From: Aquibium carbonis
GTDB lineage: Bacteria > Pseudomonadota > Alphaproteobacteria > Rhizobiales > Rhizobiaceae
Reading direction: 5' to 3'
Length of the DNA: 64,000 nt
Assembly (NCBI RefSeq): GCF_003970795.1
Contig: NZ_RWKW01000051.1
Span: forward strand, 33,948-97,947
How positions within the stretch are numbered: the stretch's first letter is position 1; each line of letters begins with the position of its first letter. The translations under genes were made by a program, and so were the position numbers. Positions 1 to 9,297 of the stretch are shown here, piece after piece. The notes below the pieces were generated by a model that was not told the DNA's origin, made no database searches, and was given only the letters and a program-made list of their open reading frames with translations.

Positions 1-53
1 CGACGCGCCGGGACAACATCCGCGCCTCGGCGATCGAAGACGCGGCGGAGTAG
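1..53 (+). CDS. 3' end of a gene cut by the window edge, probably TRAP small permease (DctQ)
   Basis: Only the last 16 codons are present, read from base 3 to the TAG at 51-53 (C-terminal residues ...IRASAIEDAAE). The stop lies 5 nt before the TRAP large permease. DctQ genes usually sit directly upstream of DctM, so a DctQ tail is the likely identity. This rests on position; nothing in the short tail is diagnostic. Confidence 0.5.
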   Translation, partial: TRRDNIRASAIEDAAE

Positions 54-58
54 GCGCC

Positions 59-1372
59 TTGGAACAGCTCCTGCCCATCGCGATCTTCCTCTTCGTCCTT
101 TTCCTCCTGCTTGGAACCGGCGTGTGGGTGGGTCTCGCCTTGCTCGGCGTCGCCTTCGTAGGCATGGAGCTGTTCACGACGCGGCCGGCTGGCGACGCGA
201 TGATGACCGTCATCTGGCGTTCGGCCTCGTCATGGACCCTGACGGCGCTGCCGCTGTTCATCTGGATGGGCGAGATCCTGTTTCGCACGCGCCTGTCGGA
301 GGACATGTTCAAGGGGCTGTCGCCCTGGATGGCGAAGCTGCCGGGCGGCCTCCTGCACACCAACATCGTCGGCTGCACGGTGTTTGCCGCCGTCTCCGGC
401 TCGTCGGCCGCGACGCTGACGACCGTGGGCAAGATGTCGATCCCGGAACTGCGCAAGCGCAACTATCCCGAAAAGCACGTCATCGGCACGCTGGCCGGCG
501 CGGCCACGCTCGGCCTGATGATCCCGCCCTCGCTGACGCTCATCGTCTATGGCGTGACGATCAACGAATCCATCACCAAGCTCTTCATCGCAGGCATCGT
601 TCCGGGGCTCGTGCTGGCAGGCATGTTCATGCTCTATGTCGTTGCGGTGTCGCGCTTTTCGCCGGGCTACCGCCCCGATCCGGAGCCGCCGATGAGCTTT
701 TCGCAGCGGGTTGCGAATTCGCGCTTCCTCATCCCCGTGCTGCTGCTGATCATGGCCGTCATCGGATCGATGTATCTGGGCCTGGCGACAGCCACGGAGG
801 CCGCCGCCATCGGCGTCATCGGCGCGCTCGCGCTGGCCGCCGCGCAAGGGTCGCTGACCTGGACGAACTTCGTCGAAAGCCTGCTCGGGGCCACGCGCAC
901 CTCGGCCATGATCGCGCTCATCCTGGCCGGCGCGGCCTTCCTGTCGCTGTCGATGGGCTTCACCGGGCTGCCGCGGCACCTGGCCGAGTGGATCGCCGCG
1001 ATGCAGCTGTCGCGCTTCGAGCTCCTGATGATGCTGCTCGTCTTCTACATCATCATCGGCTGCTTCCTGGACGGCATCTCCTCGGTCGTTCTCACCATCG
1101 CCGTCGTCGAACCGATGATCCGGGCGGCGGGCATCGACATCATCTGGTTCGGCATCTTCATCGTGGTGGTGGTGGAGATGGCGCAGATCACGCCGCCCAT
1201 CGGCTTCAACCTGTTCGTGCTGCAGGGCATGACGCGCCACGAGATGAGCTTCATCGCGCGGGCCGCCTTCCCGATGTTCCTGATCATGGTGGTGATGGTG
1301 TTCGTGCTGATCGCCTTCCCCCAGCTGGCCACCTGGCTGCCCGACAACATGCGCCCCAGCGCGGCGGGCTGA
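59..1372 (+). CDS. dctM: TRAP transporter large permease, DctM type
   Basis: Large membrane subunit of a tripartite ATP-independent periplasmic transporter, which drives uptake of organic acids or similar solutes with an ion gradient. The 437-residue length matches the DctM family (about 425-440). The protein is almost wholly hydrophobic, with about 12 membrane segments. Family-typical stretches include AAVSGSSAATLTTVG near residue 104 and LMIPPSLTLIVYG near residue 152. The start is a TTG with GGAG at 47-50, inside the end of the preceding gene, so translation is probably coupled. The binding protein of this system lies outside the window and the substrate is unknown. Confidence 0.92.
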   Translation: MEQLLPIAIFLFVLFLLLGTGVWVGLALLGVAFVGMELFTTRPAGDAMMTVIWRSASSWTLTALPLFIWMGEILFRTRLSEDMFKGLSPWMAKLPGGLLHTNIVGCTVFAAVSGSSAATLTTVGKMSIPELRKRNYPEKHVIGTLAGAATLGLMIPPSLTLIVYGVTINESITKLFIAGIVPGLVLAGMFMLYVVAVSRFSPGYRPDPEPPMSFSQRVANSRFLIPVLLLIMAVIGSMYLGLATATEAAAIGVIGALALAAAQGSLTWTNFVESLLGATRTSAMIALILAGAAFLSLSMGFTGLPRHLAEWIAAMQLSRFELLMMLLVFYIIIGCFLDGISSVVLTIAVVEPMIRAAGIDIIWFGIFIVVVVEMAQITPPIGFNLFVLQGMTRHEMSFIARAAFPMFLIMVVMVFVLIAFPQLATWLPDNMRPSAAG

Positions 1373-1386
1373 CGGGCGCGGACGAC

Positions 1387-2127
1387 ATGGACCTCGTGGC
1401 CTTTACGGGACTTGGCGCGCCATGGCTCGTGGTCGTCGGCCTGATCATCGTCCTGGCCGCGATCGTGCAGCTCGGGCTGGGCATGGGCTTCGGGCTGACG
1501 GCGGCGCCGCTGCTGGCCCTGATCGACCCCGCGCTGGTGCCCGGACCGACGCTCATCCTCGGCATGCTGAGCTCGACATGGGGCGCGATCGGCGAGCGCC
1601 AGGCGATCGCCTGGAACGAGGTCGGCATCGGCTCGATCGGCCGGGCGGCAGGCGTCGTCATCGCGACGGGCGTCCTGACCGTGCTGGCGGGCGGGCGGGG
1701 CTTTTCCATCGCCTTCGGCCTGATGGTGGGTCTTGCGGTGGCGATGTCGATCTACGGCCGGCGGATCCCCTTCACCCGGCGCAACCTCATCGGCATGTCG
1801 ACGCTGTCGGGGCTGATGGCCACCATCACCTCGGTCGGCGCGCCGCCGCTCGCGCTGATGTACCAGGACCGGCCCTCCGCCGAGGCTCGCCCCACGCTCG
1901 CCGCCTTCTTCGCGCTCGGCTGCCTGTTCTCGCTGGCCGGGCTGGCCGCGAGCGGTCACGCGGGGAGCCGCGACCTGGTGCTGGCCGGGCTGATGCTGCC
2001 GCCGATGCTTGCCGGCATCGTCGTCGCCCGGGGCCTGCGTGGACGCTTCGACCGCCGCTATCGGCCAGCCCTGCTCACCGTGGCCGGGGTCGCCGCGGCG
2101 CTGCTCGTGCTGCGGGGGCTGGCGTGA
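1387..2127 (+). CDS. TauE/SafE-like membrane permease
   Basis: A 246-residue protein with about eight hydrophobic segments. It has the two-half arrangement and Gly-rich N-terminal helix (IVQLGLGMGFGLTAAPLLALI, near residues 20-40) typical of the TauE/SafE (DUF81) family, which exports sulfite, sulfoacetate and other organic anions. It starts 14 nt after the TRAP permease and its stop overlaps the next gene, so it belongs to the same operon. It may export an anion released while the TRAP substrate is broken down. That role is inferred from context. Confidence 0.75.
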   Translation: MDLVAFTGLGAPWLVVVGLIIVLAAIVQLGLGMGFGLTAAPLLALIDPALVPGPTLILGMLSSTWGAIGERQAIAWNEVGIGSIGRAAGVVIATGVLTVLAGGRGFSIAFGLMVGLAVAMSIYGRRIPFTRRNLIGMSTLSGLMATITSVGAPPLALMYQDRPSAEARPTLAAFFALGCLFSLAGLAASGHAGSRDLVLAGLMLPPMLAGIVVARGLRGRFDRRYRPALLTVAGVAAALLVLRGLA

Positions 2128-3062
2128 ACAGGCTCGCGGCGCTGCTTTCGCTCGCCGGACGGCATGGCCGCGCCGTGCTGGTGGTCGGCCTTCTCGCCGG
2201 CATCGCCCTGCCCGGTCTCGCCCTCGCCATGAAGCCGTGGATCGCCGAGCTGGTGGCGGGGCTGCTCTTCATCGCCGCGCTCAGGGTGGGGCCACGCCAG
2301 GCCTTCGGCGCGCTGGCCGACATCCGGGCCTCGCTCGGCGTCGCGCTGGTCTACCAGGTGGCGCTGCCGGTGGTGCTGCTGGTCGCCTTCGGCCTTCTGG
2401 GCTGGCACGGCGCGCTGGCCACCGGGCTGGTGCTGATGGCGGCGGCGGCGCCGATCTCGGGCAGCCCCAACCTGACGGTGATGACGGGAAACGATCCGGC
2501 GCCGGCGCTGCGGCTGATGGTGCTCGGCACCGCGATCCTGCCCCTGACGGTCATCCCGGTGTTCTGGCTGGCGCCGGTGCTCGGCGAACCCGGCGCCGTG
2601 GTCGGCTCGGCCGCGCGGCTGCTCGTCATCATCGGCGGCGCGGCGGGCGCCGCCTTCCTGATCCGCGGCCTGCTGGTGAAGAACCCCGCGCCCGCCACGA
2701 TCGCGGCCTTCGACGGCTTGTCGGCGATCGCCATGGCCATCGTGGTGGTGGGGCTGATGTCGGCCGTTGGCCCCGCCATCCGCGAACGGCCGGCCGATCT
2801 GGCGCTGGCGCTCGGCGCCGCCGTCGCCGGCAATTTCGGGCTCCAGATCGCGGCGGCGACGGTCTTGAAGCGAATCGCGGCGCAGCCGGCCGTCGCCGCG
2901 CTCGGCATCATCGCCGGGAACCGCAACATCGCGCTGTTCCTCACCGCCCTGCCCGCTGCCGTGACCGATCCGCTGCTGCTGTTCATCGGCTGCTACCAGG
3001 TGCCGATGTACCTGACGCCGATCCTGCTGCGCCGGCTCTATCCGCCGCCGCGGGCGGAGTGA
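2124..3062 (+). CDS. BASS-family (bile acid:sodium symporter-like) permease
   Basis: A 312-residue membrane protein with nine or ten hydrophobic segments. It starts at a GTG overlapping the previous stop by 4 nt (GTGA), so it is translationally coupled. The segment APISGSPNLTVMTGNDPAPALRLM, split around residues 112-134, resembles the crossover region of BASS transporters, and GIIAGNRNIALFL near residue 260 resembles the second crossover helix. Family members move organic anions with sodium. Together with the TauE-like gene it makes an operon with three transport functions in a row. Family assignment is moderately sure; the substrate is unknown. Confidence 0.65.
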   Translation: MNRLAALLSLAGRHGRAVLVVGLLAGIALPGLALAMKPWIAELVAGLLFIAALRVGPRQAFGALADIRASLGVALVYQVALPVVLLVAFGLLGWHGALATGLVLMAAAAPISGSPNLTVMTGNDPAPALRLMVLGTAILPLTVIPVFWLAPVLGEPGAVVGSAARLLVIIGGAAGAAFLIRGLLVKNPAPATIAAFDGLSAIAMAIVVVGLMSAVGPAIRERPADLALALGAAVAGNFGLQIAAATVLKRIAAQPAVAALGIIAGNRNIALFLTALPAAVTDPLLLFIGCYQVPMYLTPILLRRLYPPPRAE

Positions 3063-3072
3063 CCGTCCTGCC

Positions 3073-4650
3073 TCAATCGGGCCAGGGCATCTTCGCCGAC
3101 GAAAAGGCTTTCCAGCGTAGCCGCAGGTCGGCCTCCATCGCCGCGAGATCGCGCGCCTGCCAGCCGCGGATCTCGCCACAGGCGCGGTGCACGCTGGGAG
3201 GCGCCTCGGGGCCGGCCAGCCGGTCGAGCAGCTGGTCCGTGGTGGCGATGTCGTTGTAGCGGCCAAGCCCGTCCTGAATGCGCGAGAGCGCCTTGGCGAA
3301 GCCGGCCGCCTTCTTGTCGCGCGCGCAGAGCGGCAGCAGGAAGTCGCTGAGATAGCGCAGCTTCTTGACCGCGAGACGGACCTCGTGGCGGCCCTCCGCA
3401 TCGAGCCTGGCGAAGCGGCGGCCCCGCTTGAGCGCCTTGCGCACCTGCCGGTCGAGAACCGTGCCGGCGAAACCGGCGGCGGGCGCCCCCAGCACCGCCA
3501 GGGCGTCGGCGTCCGCCTCCCCGCGCCAGCCATGGCCTTCGATCCAGCGGGCGAGCGCCAGCGGCAGACGAAGCGCGCGCCTGTCGGCGAGCGCCGCGCG
3601 GGCCCGGGCATAGGCGGCCTCGTGCAGCGGCTGGACGGCAGCCCGGACGGCTGCAAAGCCGGACGGATCGGCGCAGGCCTCTTCCACCGGCGGAATGGTC
3701 TCGGCCAGGAACACGTCGAAGCCGCGCGCATCGCCCTGTTCGCCGGCCAGCCACCGGGCGTCCTGCGCGAAGCCGGTCGCGGCGGCGCTGCCCGTCGCGT
3801 CGGCGATCACCTTCAGGATCGACCGCAGGCGCCGCAGCGCGACACGGGTCTGGTGAATGCCCTCCGGATGACGCCCGTCCATGGCCGCCGGCCGGTTGTC
3901 CAGAAAGTGCCGCAGCGATTCCGACAGCATGACGGCGAAGGCGTCGTCGAGCGCGACGCTGCGCGACACCGCGGGCCGGAGCGGCTTTCGCCAGGCGGGC
4001 GGGCGGTCGAAGGCGAGATCGAAGCCGCGGGCGGCCTTGGAATAGAGGCTCATCTCGGCGGGGCCGTGTTCGAGCATGTCGAGGGCCACGTCGTAGAGCG
4101 CGCCCACCTCGCCCGAGACGAGCTCGAGCTCGATCTCGCTCAGCGCCACCACGCGGCCGCCCGCCTCGACCGTCCCCGAATCGATGGCCAGCTCGATGCA
4201 GGCGTTCGGGAGGTCGAGCTTGCGGGCGCGGCGACGCACCGTCGTGGTCACGACCGGCTCGAGCGGCGCATCGGCGACGAGGGCGCGGAAGGCCTTCGGC
4301 ACGCCGTCGGGAAGGACGCCGAGATCGGGCGCGTCGCCGAGGATCCCGACCTCCCACTCGCCACGCCCGACGAGCCCGTCGCCGGCGCCGCCCCCGGCCG
4401 ACTTCACCGTCATGATGCGGCTGCGGCCGACGCTGCGCACGCGCAGCGCGAAGCCGGCGGCCGTCAGCGCGCGGTCGGGCGTGTCGAAATAGACGGAGCC
4501 GAGGTTGCGCACGGTGCCCATGTTGCGCGCATGCGCCACGACCATCCCCGCCTTGGCGAGATCGTCGATGGCGGCCGGCGGCGCCACGAGCTTGAGCTCG
4601 ATCTCGCGCGCGGCGGCAGGCGCCGCTGGCTTGCGTCGCGGGGCTGCCAT
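3073..4650 (-). CDS. CYTH and CHAD domain-containing protein
   Basis: The 525-residue protein opens, after a basic Ala/Pro tail, with the CYTH signature EIELK (residues 16-20) of the triphosphate tunnel metalloenzyme fold. Members of this fold hydrolyse inorganic triphosphate, thiamine triphosphate or polyphosphate using acidic and basic residues lining a tunnel. The CHAD domain runs from about residue 226 to the end; it is a helical domain rich in conserved His/Arg (GIHQTRVALRRLRSILK) and binds polyphosphate. A polyphosphate-related role is inferred. I chose the ATG at 4650; a TTG at 4683 would add 11 residues. It is convergent with the BASS-like gene. Confidence 0.88.
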   Translation of the reverse strand: MAAPRRKPAAPAAAREIELKLVAPPAAIDDLAKAGMVVAHARNMGTVRNLGSVYFDTPDRALTAAGFALRVRSVGRSRIMTVKSAGGGAGDGLVGRGEWEVGILGDAPDLGVLPDGVPKAFRALVADAPLEPVVTTTVRRRARKLDLPNACIELAIDSGTVEAGGRVVALSEIELELVSGEVGALYDVALDMLEHGPAEMSLYSKAARGFDLAFDRPPAWRKPLRPAVSRSVALDDAFAVMLSESLRHFLDNRPAAMDGRHPEGIHQTRVALRRLRSILKVIADATGSAAATGFAQDARWLAGEQGDARGFDVFLAETIPPVEEACADPSGFAAVRAAVQPLHEAAYARARAALADRRALRLPLALARWIEGHGWRGEADADALAVLGAPAAGFAGTVLDRQVRKALKRGRRFARLDAEGRHEVRLAVKKLRYLSDFLLPLCARDKKAAGFAKALSRIQDGLGRYNDIATTDQLLDRLAGPEAPPSVHRACGEIRGWQARDLAAMEADLRLRWKAFSSAKMPWPD

Positions 4651-4785
4651 GCGCGGCGACGCCGTGTCGGAAATCCCGTCCAAACTTCACCGATCCGTTG
4701 CCGTTGCACCGGCCGGAAGCGTCGGGGATTTCGCATGGCGGGTCAAGGGCGCGCGGACAAGCGACCGTGGCGCGACGACGTCTGC

Positions 4786-4857
4786 GGGCTTCCGGACGGT
4801 CATGGGCTTCCGGAAAGTCATCCGCCCTCGGGAGGTCATGCGCTCTCGGGAGGCGGG
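4786..4857. repeat. four degenerate 18-bp tandem repeats
   Basis: Units at 4786-4803, 4804-4821, 4822-4839 and 4840-4857. The first two read gggcttccggacggtcat and gggcttccggaaagtcat; the last two diverge but keep the spacing (ctcgggaggtcat, ctcgggaggcggg). They lie in the non-coding stretch between the CYTH-CHAD gene and tRNA-Asp. No function can be assigned. Confidence 0.6.
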
Positions 4858-4940
4858 ACTTGCGGCAGCGCAGCACCGGCGGCACGGCCGCCTGGCGGAT
4901 CATGATCCGCTGGCGTGAAAAACCATTTCGGGACAGAAAA

Positions 4941-5017
4941 TGGCGCGAGTGACGGGGCTCGAACCCGCGACCTCCGGCGTGACAGGCCGGCACTCTAACC
5001 GACTGAGCTACACCCGC
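4941..5017 (-). tRNA. tRNA-Asp (anticodon GTC)
   Basis: Reading the minus strand gives a complete 77-nt cloverleaf including the encoded CCA (4941-4943). The acceptor stem GCGGGTG pairs with CACTCGC with one G-U. The D arm contains GTAGCTCAGTCGGTTAGA, the anticodon loop CTGTCAC holds GTC, and the T arm carries GGTTCGAGCCC. Confidence 0.97.
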
Positions 5018-5307
5018 GCATCCGACATCGGCGCCTCGGCGCCCGTTGTCGTGGCGGGTGATTACGGGGTTCGGCTGGGTGTGTCAAGCGCATTCGGGAG
5101 GCTCGTCGAACTTGTTGTCCGGCTGTCCGAAACCCGTGCGCGGACCAGCGCGGAAACAGGGCGTTCGCCGGCGCGACCGCCACCCGCGCGGACGCGCTTG
5201 CGGCCTTGCCCAACCATGTGGATGCGGAGACGCGGTCTCCCGGGAGATGAAATCCGGTCCGGCGCGGCTTGCGCGGACGGCGCAATGCGCTTAAATCGCA
5301 CCGGGTA
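5018..5307. other. intergenic region between the two divergent tRNA genes
   Basis: I see no supported gene. The region must hold the promoters of tRNA-Asp (leftward) and tRNA-Val (rightward), but no promoter is clear enough to call. Confidence 0.5.
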
Positions 5308-5383
<76 letters not shown>

Positions 5384-5928
5384 TGTTTTCAAAGACTTGG
5401 GTCTCTTTCGGCGGACCGGCGCCGCCGAAACCGCCGCCGGATCGGGGTGGCGGGCTTGCCACGATGGTGTGAGATTTCCGGGCTTTCGGCCCATTGGTTC
5501 GCCCATTTCCGTTGGGATCTGCAGTCGGGCGCAGCGGCAGAGGCCGGTCGGGCCGTCTGGCGCGTGCGGCGCGAAGCGGCAGAAGCCGGGCGAGGCGGCG
5601 ATCATCGAAGCGGCCCTCACCCGGGGTCAGCGCCTTTGGCGCCGGTTCTTCGATCGAGACCGGCGCCCACGGATCACCGAGCACGCCGTTGAACGCCTTT
5701 GCGTCGACGCCCGCCGCGAGCGAGCCTGTCCGTTCGCCGCGAAGGCCGTGCGCCGTCTCGCGACGGCGAAACCGCCGGCACAGTTCCTGGACCGACAGCG
5801 ATGATCCTTCCTTCCAAGGGTGACGCTACAGGAGGACCGGTCCGCCGCGCGTGAGCACGGCCTCGCCAGATCGATGGCGGAGAAGCCGTTCGACGTCTCG
5901 CCGCCACCAGGCGCAGGGATCCGGAGCG
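5384..5928. other. 545 bp without a supportable gene
   Basis: This lies between tRNA-Val and the 3' end of the TRAP large permease. Open frames on both strands are short, biased to Arg/Pro/Ala and match no family I recognise. I see no clear terminator hairpin with a U-tract and no att-like duplication of the tRNA 3' end. Confidence 0.5.
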
Positions 5929-7209
5929 TCACCGCCCCAGGATCATCTCCACCGGCCAAAGGGTGATCGCCGGCACGTAGGTGATCACCATGAGCGCCGC
6001 CAGCACCGTCAGGACGAACCAGATCAGCTGTGGAATGATCCTGGCCACCGGGATGTTTGCGACCGCGCATGCGGCGAACAGGTTCACACCCAAAGGCGGC
6101 GTGATCATGCCAACGGCGAGGTTCACCACGATAATCAGGCCGAAATGCACCGGATCGACCCCATAGGCCACCGCGATCGGTGCGAGGATCGGCGCCAGCA
6201 CCAGGATGGCGGCCGCGGTCTCGATGAACATGCCGACGATGAGAAGCAGCACATTGACCGCGAGCAGGAACACGACACGGCTTTCGAACATCTCCTTGAA
6301 CCAGGCCGCGATGTCGTTGGGCAGACCGGACCGGGCAATCAGGAAGGAAAACAGCGCAGCCGCCGAGATGATGATCATGATCGCGCTGGTCGATATGACC
6401 GTGCGCTTCAGGATGTCCGACAGGTCGGACAGCTTGAGCTCCCGATAGACAAGAAGCCCCACGACCAGCGCCGAGGCAACGGCGGCGGCCGACGCTTCGG
6501 TCGGCGTGAAAATTCCGGTGTAGATGCCGCCGAGAATGACGAAGGGCACGACCAGCGCCGGCAACGCCGCCACGAATGCCTTGCCGACGGGCAATCGACC
6601 CTCGCCGTCATTCTGGCCGATGCCCCGCATGTGACAGATAACCAGCACCAGAGCCATCAGCGACCCGGCGACCAGGACACCCGGGCCGAGCCCGGCGACA
6701 AACAATTGTCCGATCGACGTGTCGGTGGCCACGCCATAGAGGATCAACGGAATGGACGGCGGTATCAGCACGCCGAGTTCTGCCGAACTGGCCTGGATCG
6801 AAGCGGCGAGCGGTACGGGATAGCCGTGCCGCGCCATGGCGGGAATGAGGATCGCGCCGATCGCGAAGGTGGTGGCGACACTCGAGCCGGAGACGGAGGC
6901 GAACATCATGCATGTTAGCACGCAGGTGCATGCCAGCCCGCCCTGAACGCCCCCGACCAGCGACTTTGCCAGTTCCACCAGACGAAGCGAAATGCCGCCT
7001 GCCGACATCAGATTGCCGGCGAGGATGAAGAGCGGAATCGCCATCAAGGGGAAGCTGTCCAGCCCCGTGAACATGCGCTGGGCGACCAGAAGCAGCGGCA
7101 GACGCCCGTGCACCTCGATACCGATGATCGAGGCAAGCCCGATGGCTACGGCGATCGGCACGCCAAGCAGGAACAGGATCGTCAGCGAAAGTCCCAGCGC
7201 CATGTTCAT
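5929..7209 (-). CDS. dctM: TRAP transporter large permease, DctM type
   Basis: The 426-residue main permease of a second TRAP system; it is last in the minus-strand operon dctP-dctQ-dctM. It has about 12 membrane helices, the SVSGSSVATTFAIGAILIP motif near residue 121 and VLIPPSIPLILYG near residue 154, both typical of DctM. The start ATG at 7209 overlaps the DctQ stop (ATGA), indicating translational coupling. TRAP systems of this kind import carboxylates such as C4-dicarboxylates or sugar acids; the sequence does not decide which. Confidence 0.95.
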   Translation of the reverse strand: MNMALGLSLTILFLLGVPIAVAIGLASIIGIEVHGRLPLLLVAQRMFTGLDSFPLMAIPLFILAGNLMSAGGISLRLVELAKSLVGGVQGGLACTCVLTCMMFASVSGSSVATTFAIGAILIPAMARHGYPVPLAASIQASSAELGVLIPPSIPLILYGVATDTSIGQLFVAGLGPGVLVAGSLMALVLVICHMRGIGQNDGEGRLPVGKAFVAALPALVVPFVILGGIYTGIFTPTEASAAAVASALVVGLLVYRELKLSDLSDILKRTVISTSAIMIIISAAALFSFLIARSGLPNDIAAWFKEMFESRVVFLLAVNVLLLIVGMFIETAAAILVLAPILAPIAVAYGVDPVHFGLIIVVNLAVGMITPPLGVNLFAACAVANIPVARIIPQLIWFVLTVLAALMVITYVPAITLWPVEMILGR

Positions 7210-7718
7210 GACGCCACCTCGCTTGGGTGCCCCTGCCCTTCATCGGCGTCGCCAAGAAGGCTGCGCACAATGCAGGCCAAAAGCGCAATGATCGTGAAGA
7301 CCGCGCCGACGGGCAACGCGGCATAGGCCCAGGCGATCGAGACATCGAGTGCGGCGAGCTTCTGATTGACGACCCGAAGCGTCATCGCCCAGCCCTGCCA
7401 GAACAGAAACGCAAAGAAAACGACAGACAGAACGTTCGCGCCGACATGCAACGACAGGCCCACGCGCGGCGGCAGCATGTGGCGGATGATGTCGACCGAG
7501 ATCATCGAGCCGTACCGGAACGCAGGCGCAGCGCCAAGGAACACGGACCAGATCATCGCGGAGCGGGTGATCACCTCGGACCATGTCGACGGCTCGCCGA
7601 AAGCGAAGCGTGTGATCACCTGGAACAGCGCAAGCGCCGTCGCGGTGACGAGAAAAGCCATCGACAGCCGCATCGCAAGGCCAGTCGTCAGGTCTTCGAG
7701 CTTGAGAAAGAGCCACAT
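7206..7718 (-). CDS. dctQ: TRAP transporter small permease, DctQ type
   Basis: A 170-residue protein with four hydrophobic helices, the usual DctQ topology. It carries the family-typical TRFAFGEPSTWSEVITRSAMIWSVFLGAA (split: TRFAFGEPSTWSEV, then WSVFLGAA) around residues 36-64, and YGSMISVDII after it. DctQ anchors and stabilises DctM in the membrane. It overlaps dctM by 4 nt and is separated from dctP by 68 nt containing a hairpin. Confidence 0.93.
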   Translation of the reverse strand: MWLFLKLEDLTTGLAMRLSMAFLVTATALALFQVITRFAFGEPSTWSEVITRSAMIWSVFLGAAPAFRYGSMISVDIIRHMLPPRVGLSLHVGANVLSVVFFAFLFWQGWAMTLRVVNQKLAALDVSIAWAYAALPVGAVFTIIALLACIVRSLLGDADEGQGHPSEVAS

Positions 7719-7738
7719 GCCGCCAACTTCCGCCTGTG

Positions 7739-7767
7739 AAAAGGCCGGCGCTGGTGTCGCGCCGACC
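7739..7767 (-). terminator. intercistronic hairpin with short U-tract between dctP and dctQ
   Basis: On the minus strand GGTCGGCGC (7767-7759) pairs with GCGCCGGCC (7751-7743) across a 7-nt loop, with one G-U, and is followed by TTTT (7742-7739). It looks like a weak terminator or mRNA-stabilising stem that would give more binding protein than permease, a common arrangement in binding-protein-dependent transporters. Confidence 0.55.
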
Positions 7768-7786
7768 CATACTGTTCGGGAAGTGG

Positions 7787-8752
7787 CTACTCTACGGCCT
7801 GGATGCGCTCGACCATTTCGGTGCCGTACTGGTCGGTGTAGACCGCGTAGGACGAACGGGCGAGTTCGGCGAACGGCGCCTTGTCGATGTCGGTGATGAC
7901 CTCCATGCCGTTCTGCCGCAACAGTTCCACGCCTGTTTCCTCGAGGCGGTTGACCTCGTCGCGGGTCGCCTGCACCGAGGCGGCCGCCGCTTCATAGAAC
8001 CAGCCACGTTCCTCGTCGCTCAAACCGTCCATGACGCTCGGCGACGCAAGCACCAGAGCCGGCGAATAGACGTGCCCGGTCAGCGAGACATATTTCTGCA
8101 CTTCCCAGAACTTGGTGGCCGTGATGACCGTAATCGGGTTTTCCTGGCCGTCGATCACGCCCTGCTGCAGGGCGGCGAAGAGTTCGGGGAACGCCATCGG
8201 CGTCGGCGCGGCACCCATGCCGCTGAAGGCCTCCATGTGCACCCTGTTTTCCATGGTGCGCAGCTTGAGACCCTTCAGGTCGTCCGGTGTGCGAATGGGG
8301 CGCTCGGAATTGGTGACATGGCGAAAGCCGTTCTCCGACCAGGCCAGGCCGACGAGCTGGTTCTCGTCGATCTTGGCGAGAAGCTCCTTGCCGATGTCGC
8401 CGTCCAGCACCTTGCGTGCATGGTCGTAGTCGCGGAACAGGAACGGCAGGTCGAGGGCGTAGACCTCGGGCACGAAGTTGCCCATCGGTCCAGACGAGGT
8501 GATGACGATATCGACCGACCCGATCTGCAGCCCCTCGATCATGTCCCGCTCGCCACCAAGCTGGCCAGAAGGCGAAATTTCGCCGGTGAAGGCGCCGCCC
8601 GACAGGTCTTCGAGAACTTCGAGAAATTTCTGCGCCCCGACGCCGTAGTGCGACGTGGTCGTTGTCGCCAGGCCCAGGACGAGTTTCTGCTGGGCCTCGG
8701 CGGACGTCACCATGAGCGCTGCGGCAAACAGGCCCGAAATCAAAAGCTTCAT
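7787..8752 (-). CDS. dctP: TRAP transporter substrate-binding protein, DctP family
   Basis: A 321-residue periplasmic receptor of the TRAP system. A signal peptide (MKLLISGLFAAALMVTSAEA) precedes the mature protein. The DctP fold is supported by the conserved NFVPEVYALDLPFLFRD region (about residues 98-114), the LKLRTMEN stretch, and the late VIDGQENP motif whose surroundings contact the ligand carboxylate in characterised homologues. I chose the ATG at 8752 because GGGAGGAG lies 6-13 nt upstream of it; a longer frame to 8791 lacks such a site. It is first in its operon; the promoter should lie in 8753-9297. Confidence 0.93.
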   Translation of the reverse strand: MKLLISGLFAAALMVTSAEAQQKLVLGLATTTTSHYGVGAQKFLEVLEDLSGGAFTGEISPSGQLGGERDMIEGLQIGSVDIVITSSGPMGNFVPEVYALDLPFLFRDYDHARKVLDGDIGKELLAKIDENQLVGLAWSENGFRHVTNSERPIRTPDDLKGLKLRTMENRVHMEAFSGMGAAPTPMAFPELFAALQQGVIDGQENPITVITATKFWEVQKYVSLTGHVYSPALVLASPSVMDGLSDEERGWFYEAAAASVQATRDEVNRLEETGVELLRQNGMEVITDIDKAPFAELARSSYAVYTDQYGTEMVERIQAVE

Positions 8753-9297
8753 TTGGTTCTCCTCCCAAAAATTCACGCAGTTCATTGTCATTTTCGTTCG
8801 AACGGCAAGCTGCGTCCCCGCCGGTGGACCGTCTCAATACTTCAGAGTCATCGGAAACAAGAATGTACAAGGCTGGGATCACCGCGTGGGATGCCGGCTC
8901 GCAAACAAGCTTCCGATCAGTTCCGAAGAACGGCGTGGCCGACAATCGGGCAACGCCGAACAGATCATTGTCCGGATAAAATTGACCTCCCGAGCGGGAA
9001 GCTTGCACCTCGAGATTGCTATGTCAAATTGGGAGCGAGCCGCGCTTTGTCACTCTTCACCGACCCTTCCGTGTCGAAAGGGTGGCGGCCGCCGGGAGAT
9101 GCGCATGCGGGAGGGTTTTACCCCCGGCTCCGCAGGCCGACGACACGCTGGTCAAGGCGCGATCAGAAGGAGGCTTCACTCGCCTGTCATTTCGGTCGCG
9201 GGCTTCCGCGATACGCCCCTCGACGCCGCATGCGAGAGCGTTTTTCCGTGGCCTGCGATAGCAGCCTTGTGCCTTGGAGCATGGGACGCGACACGCT
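8753..9297. other. upstream region of the TRAP operon; no gene seen
   Basis: About 545 bp between the dctP start and the 3' end of the SH3-tailed protein. It should hold the dctP promoter and any regulator site. I see no convincing palindrome and no frame with family resemblance. No local transcription regulator accompanies this TRAP operon. Confidence 0.45.
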
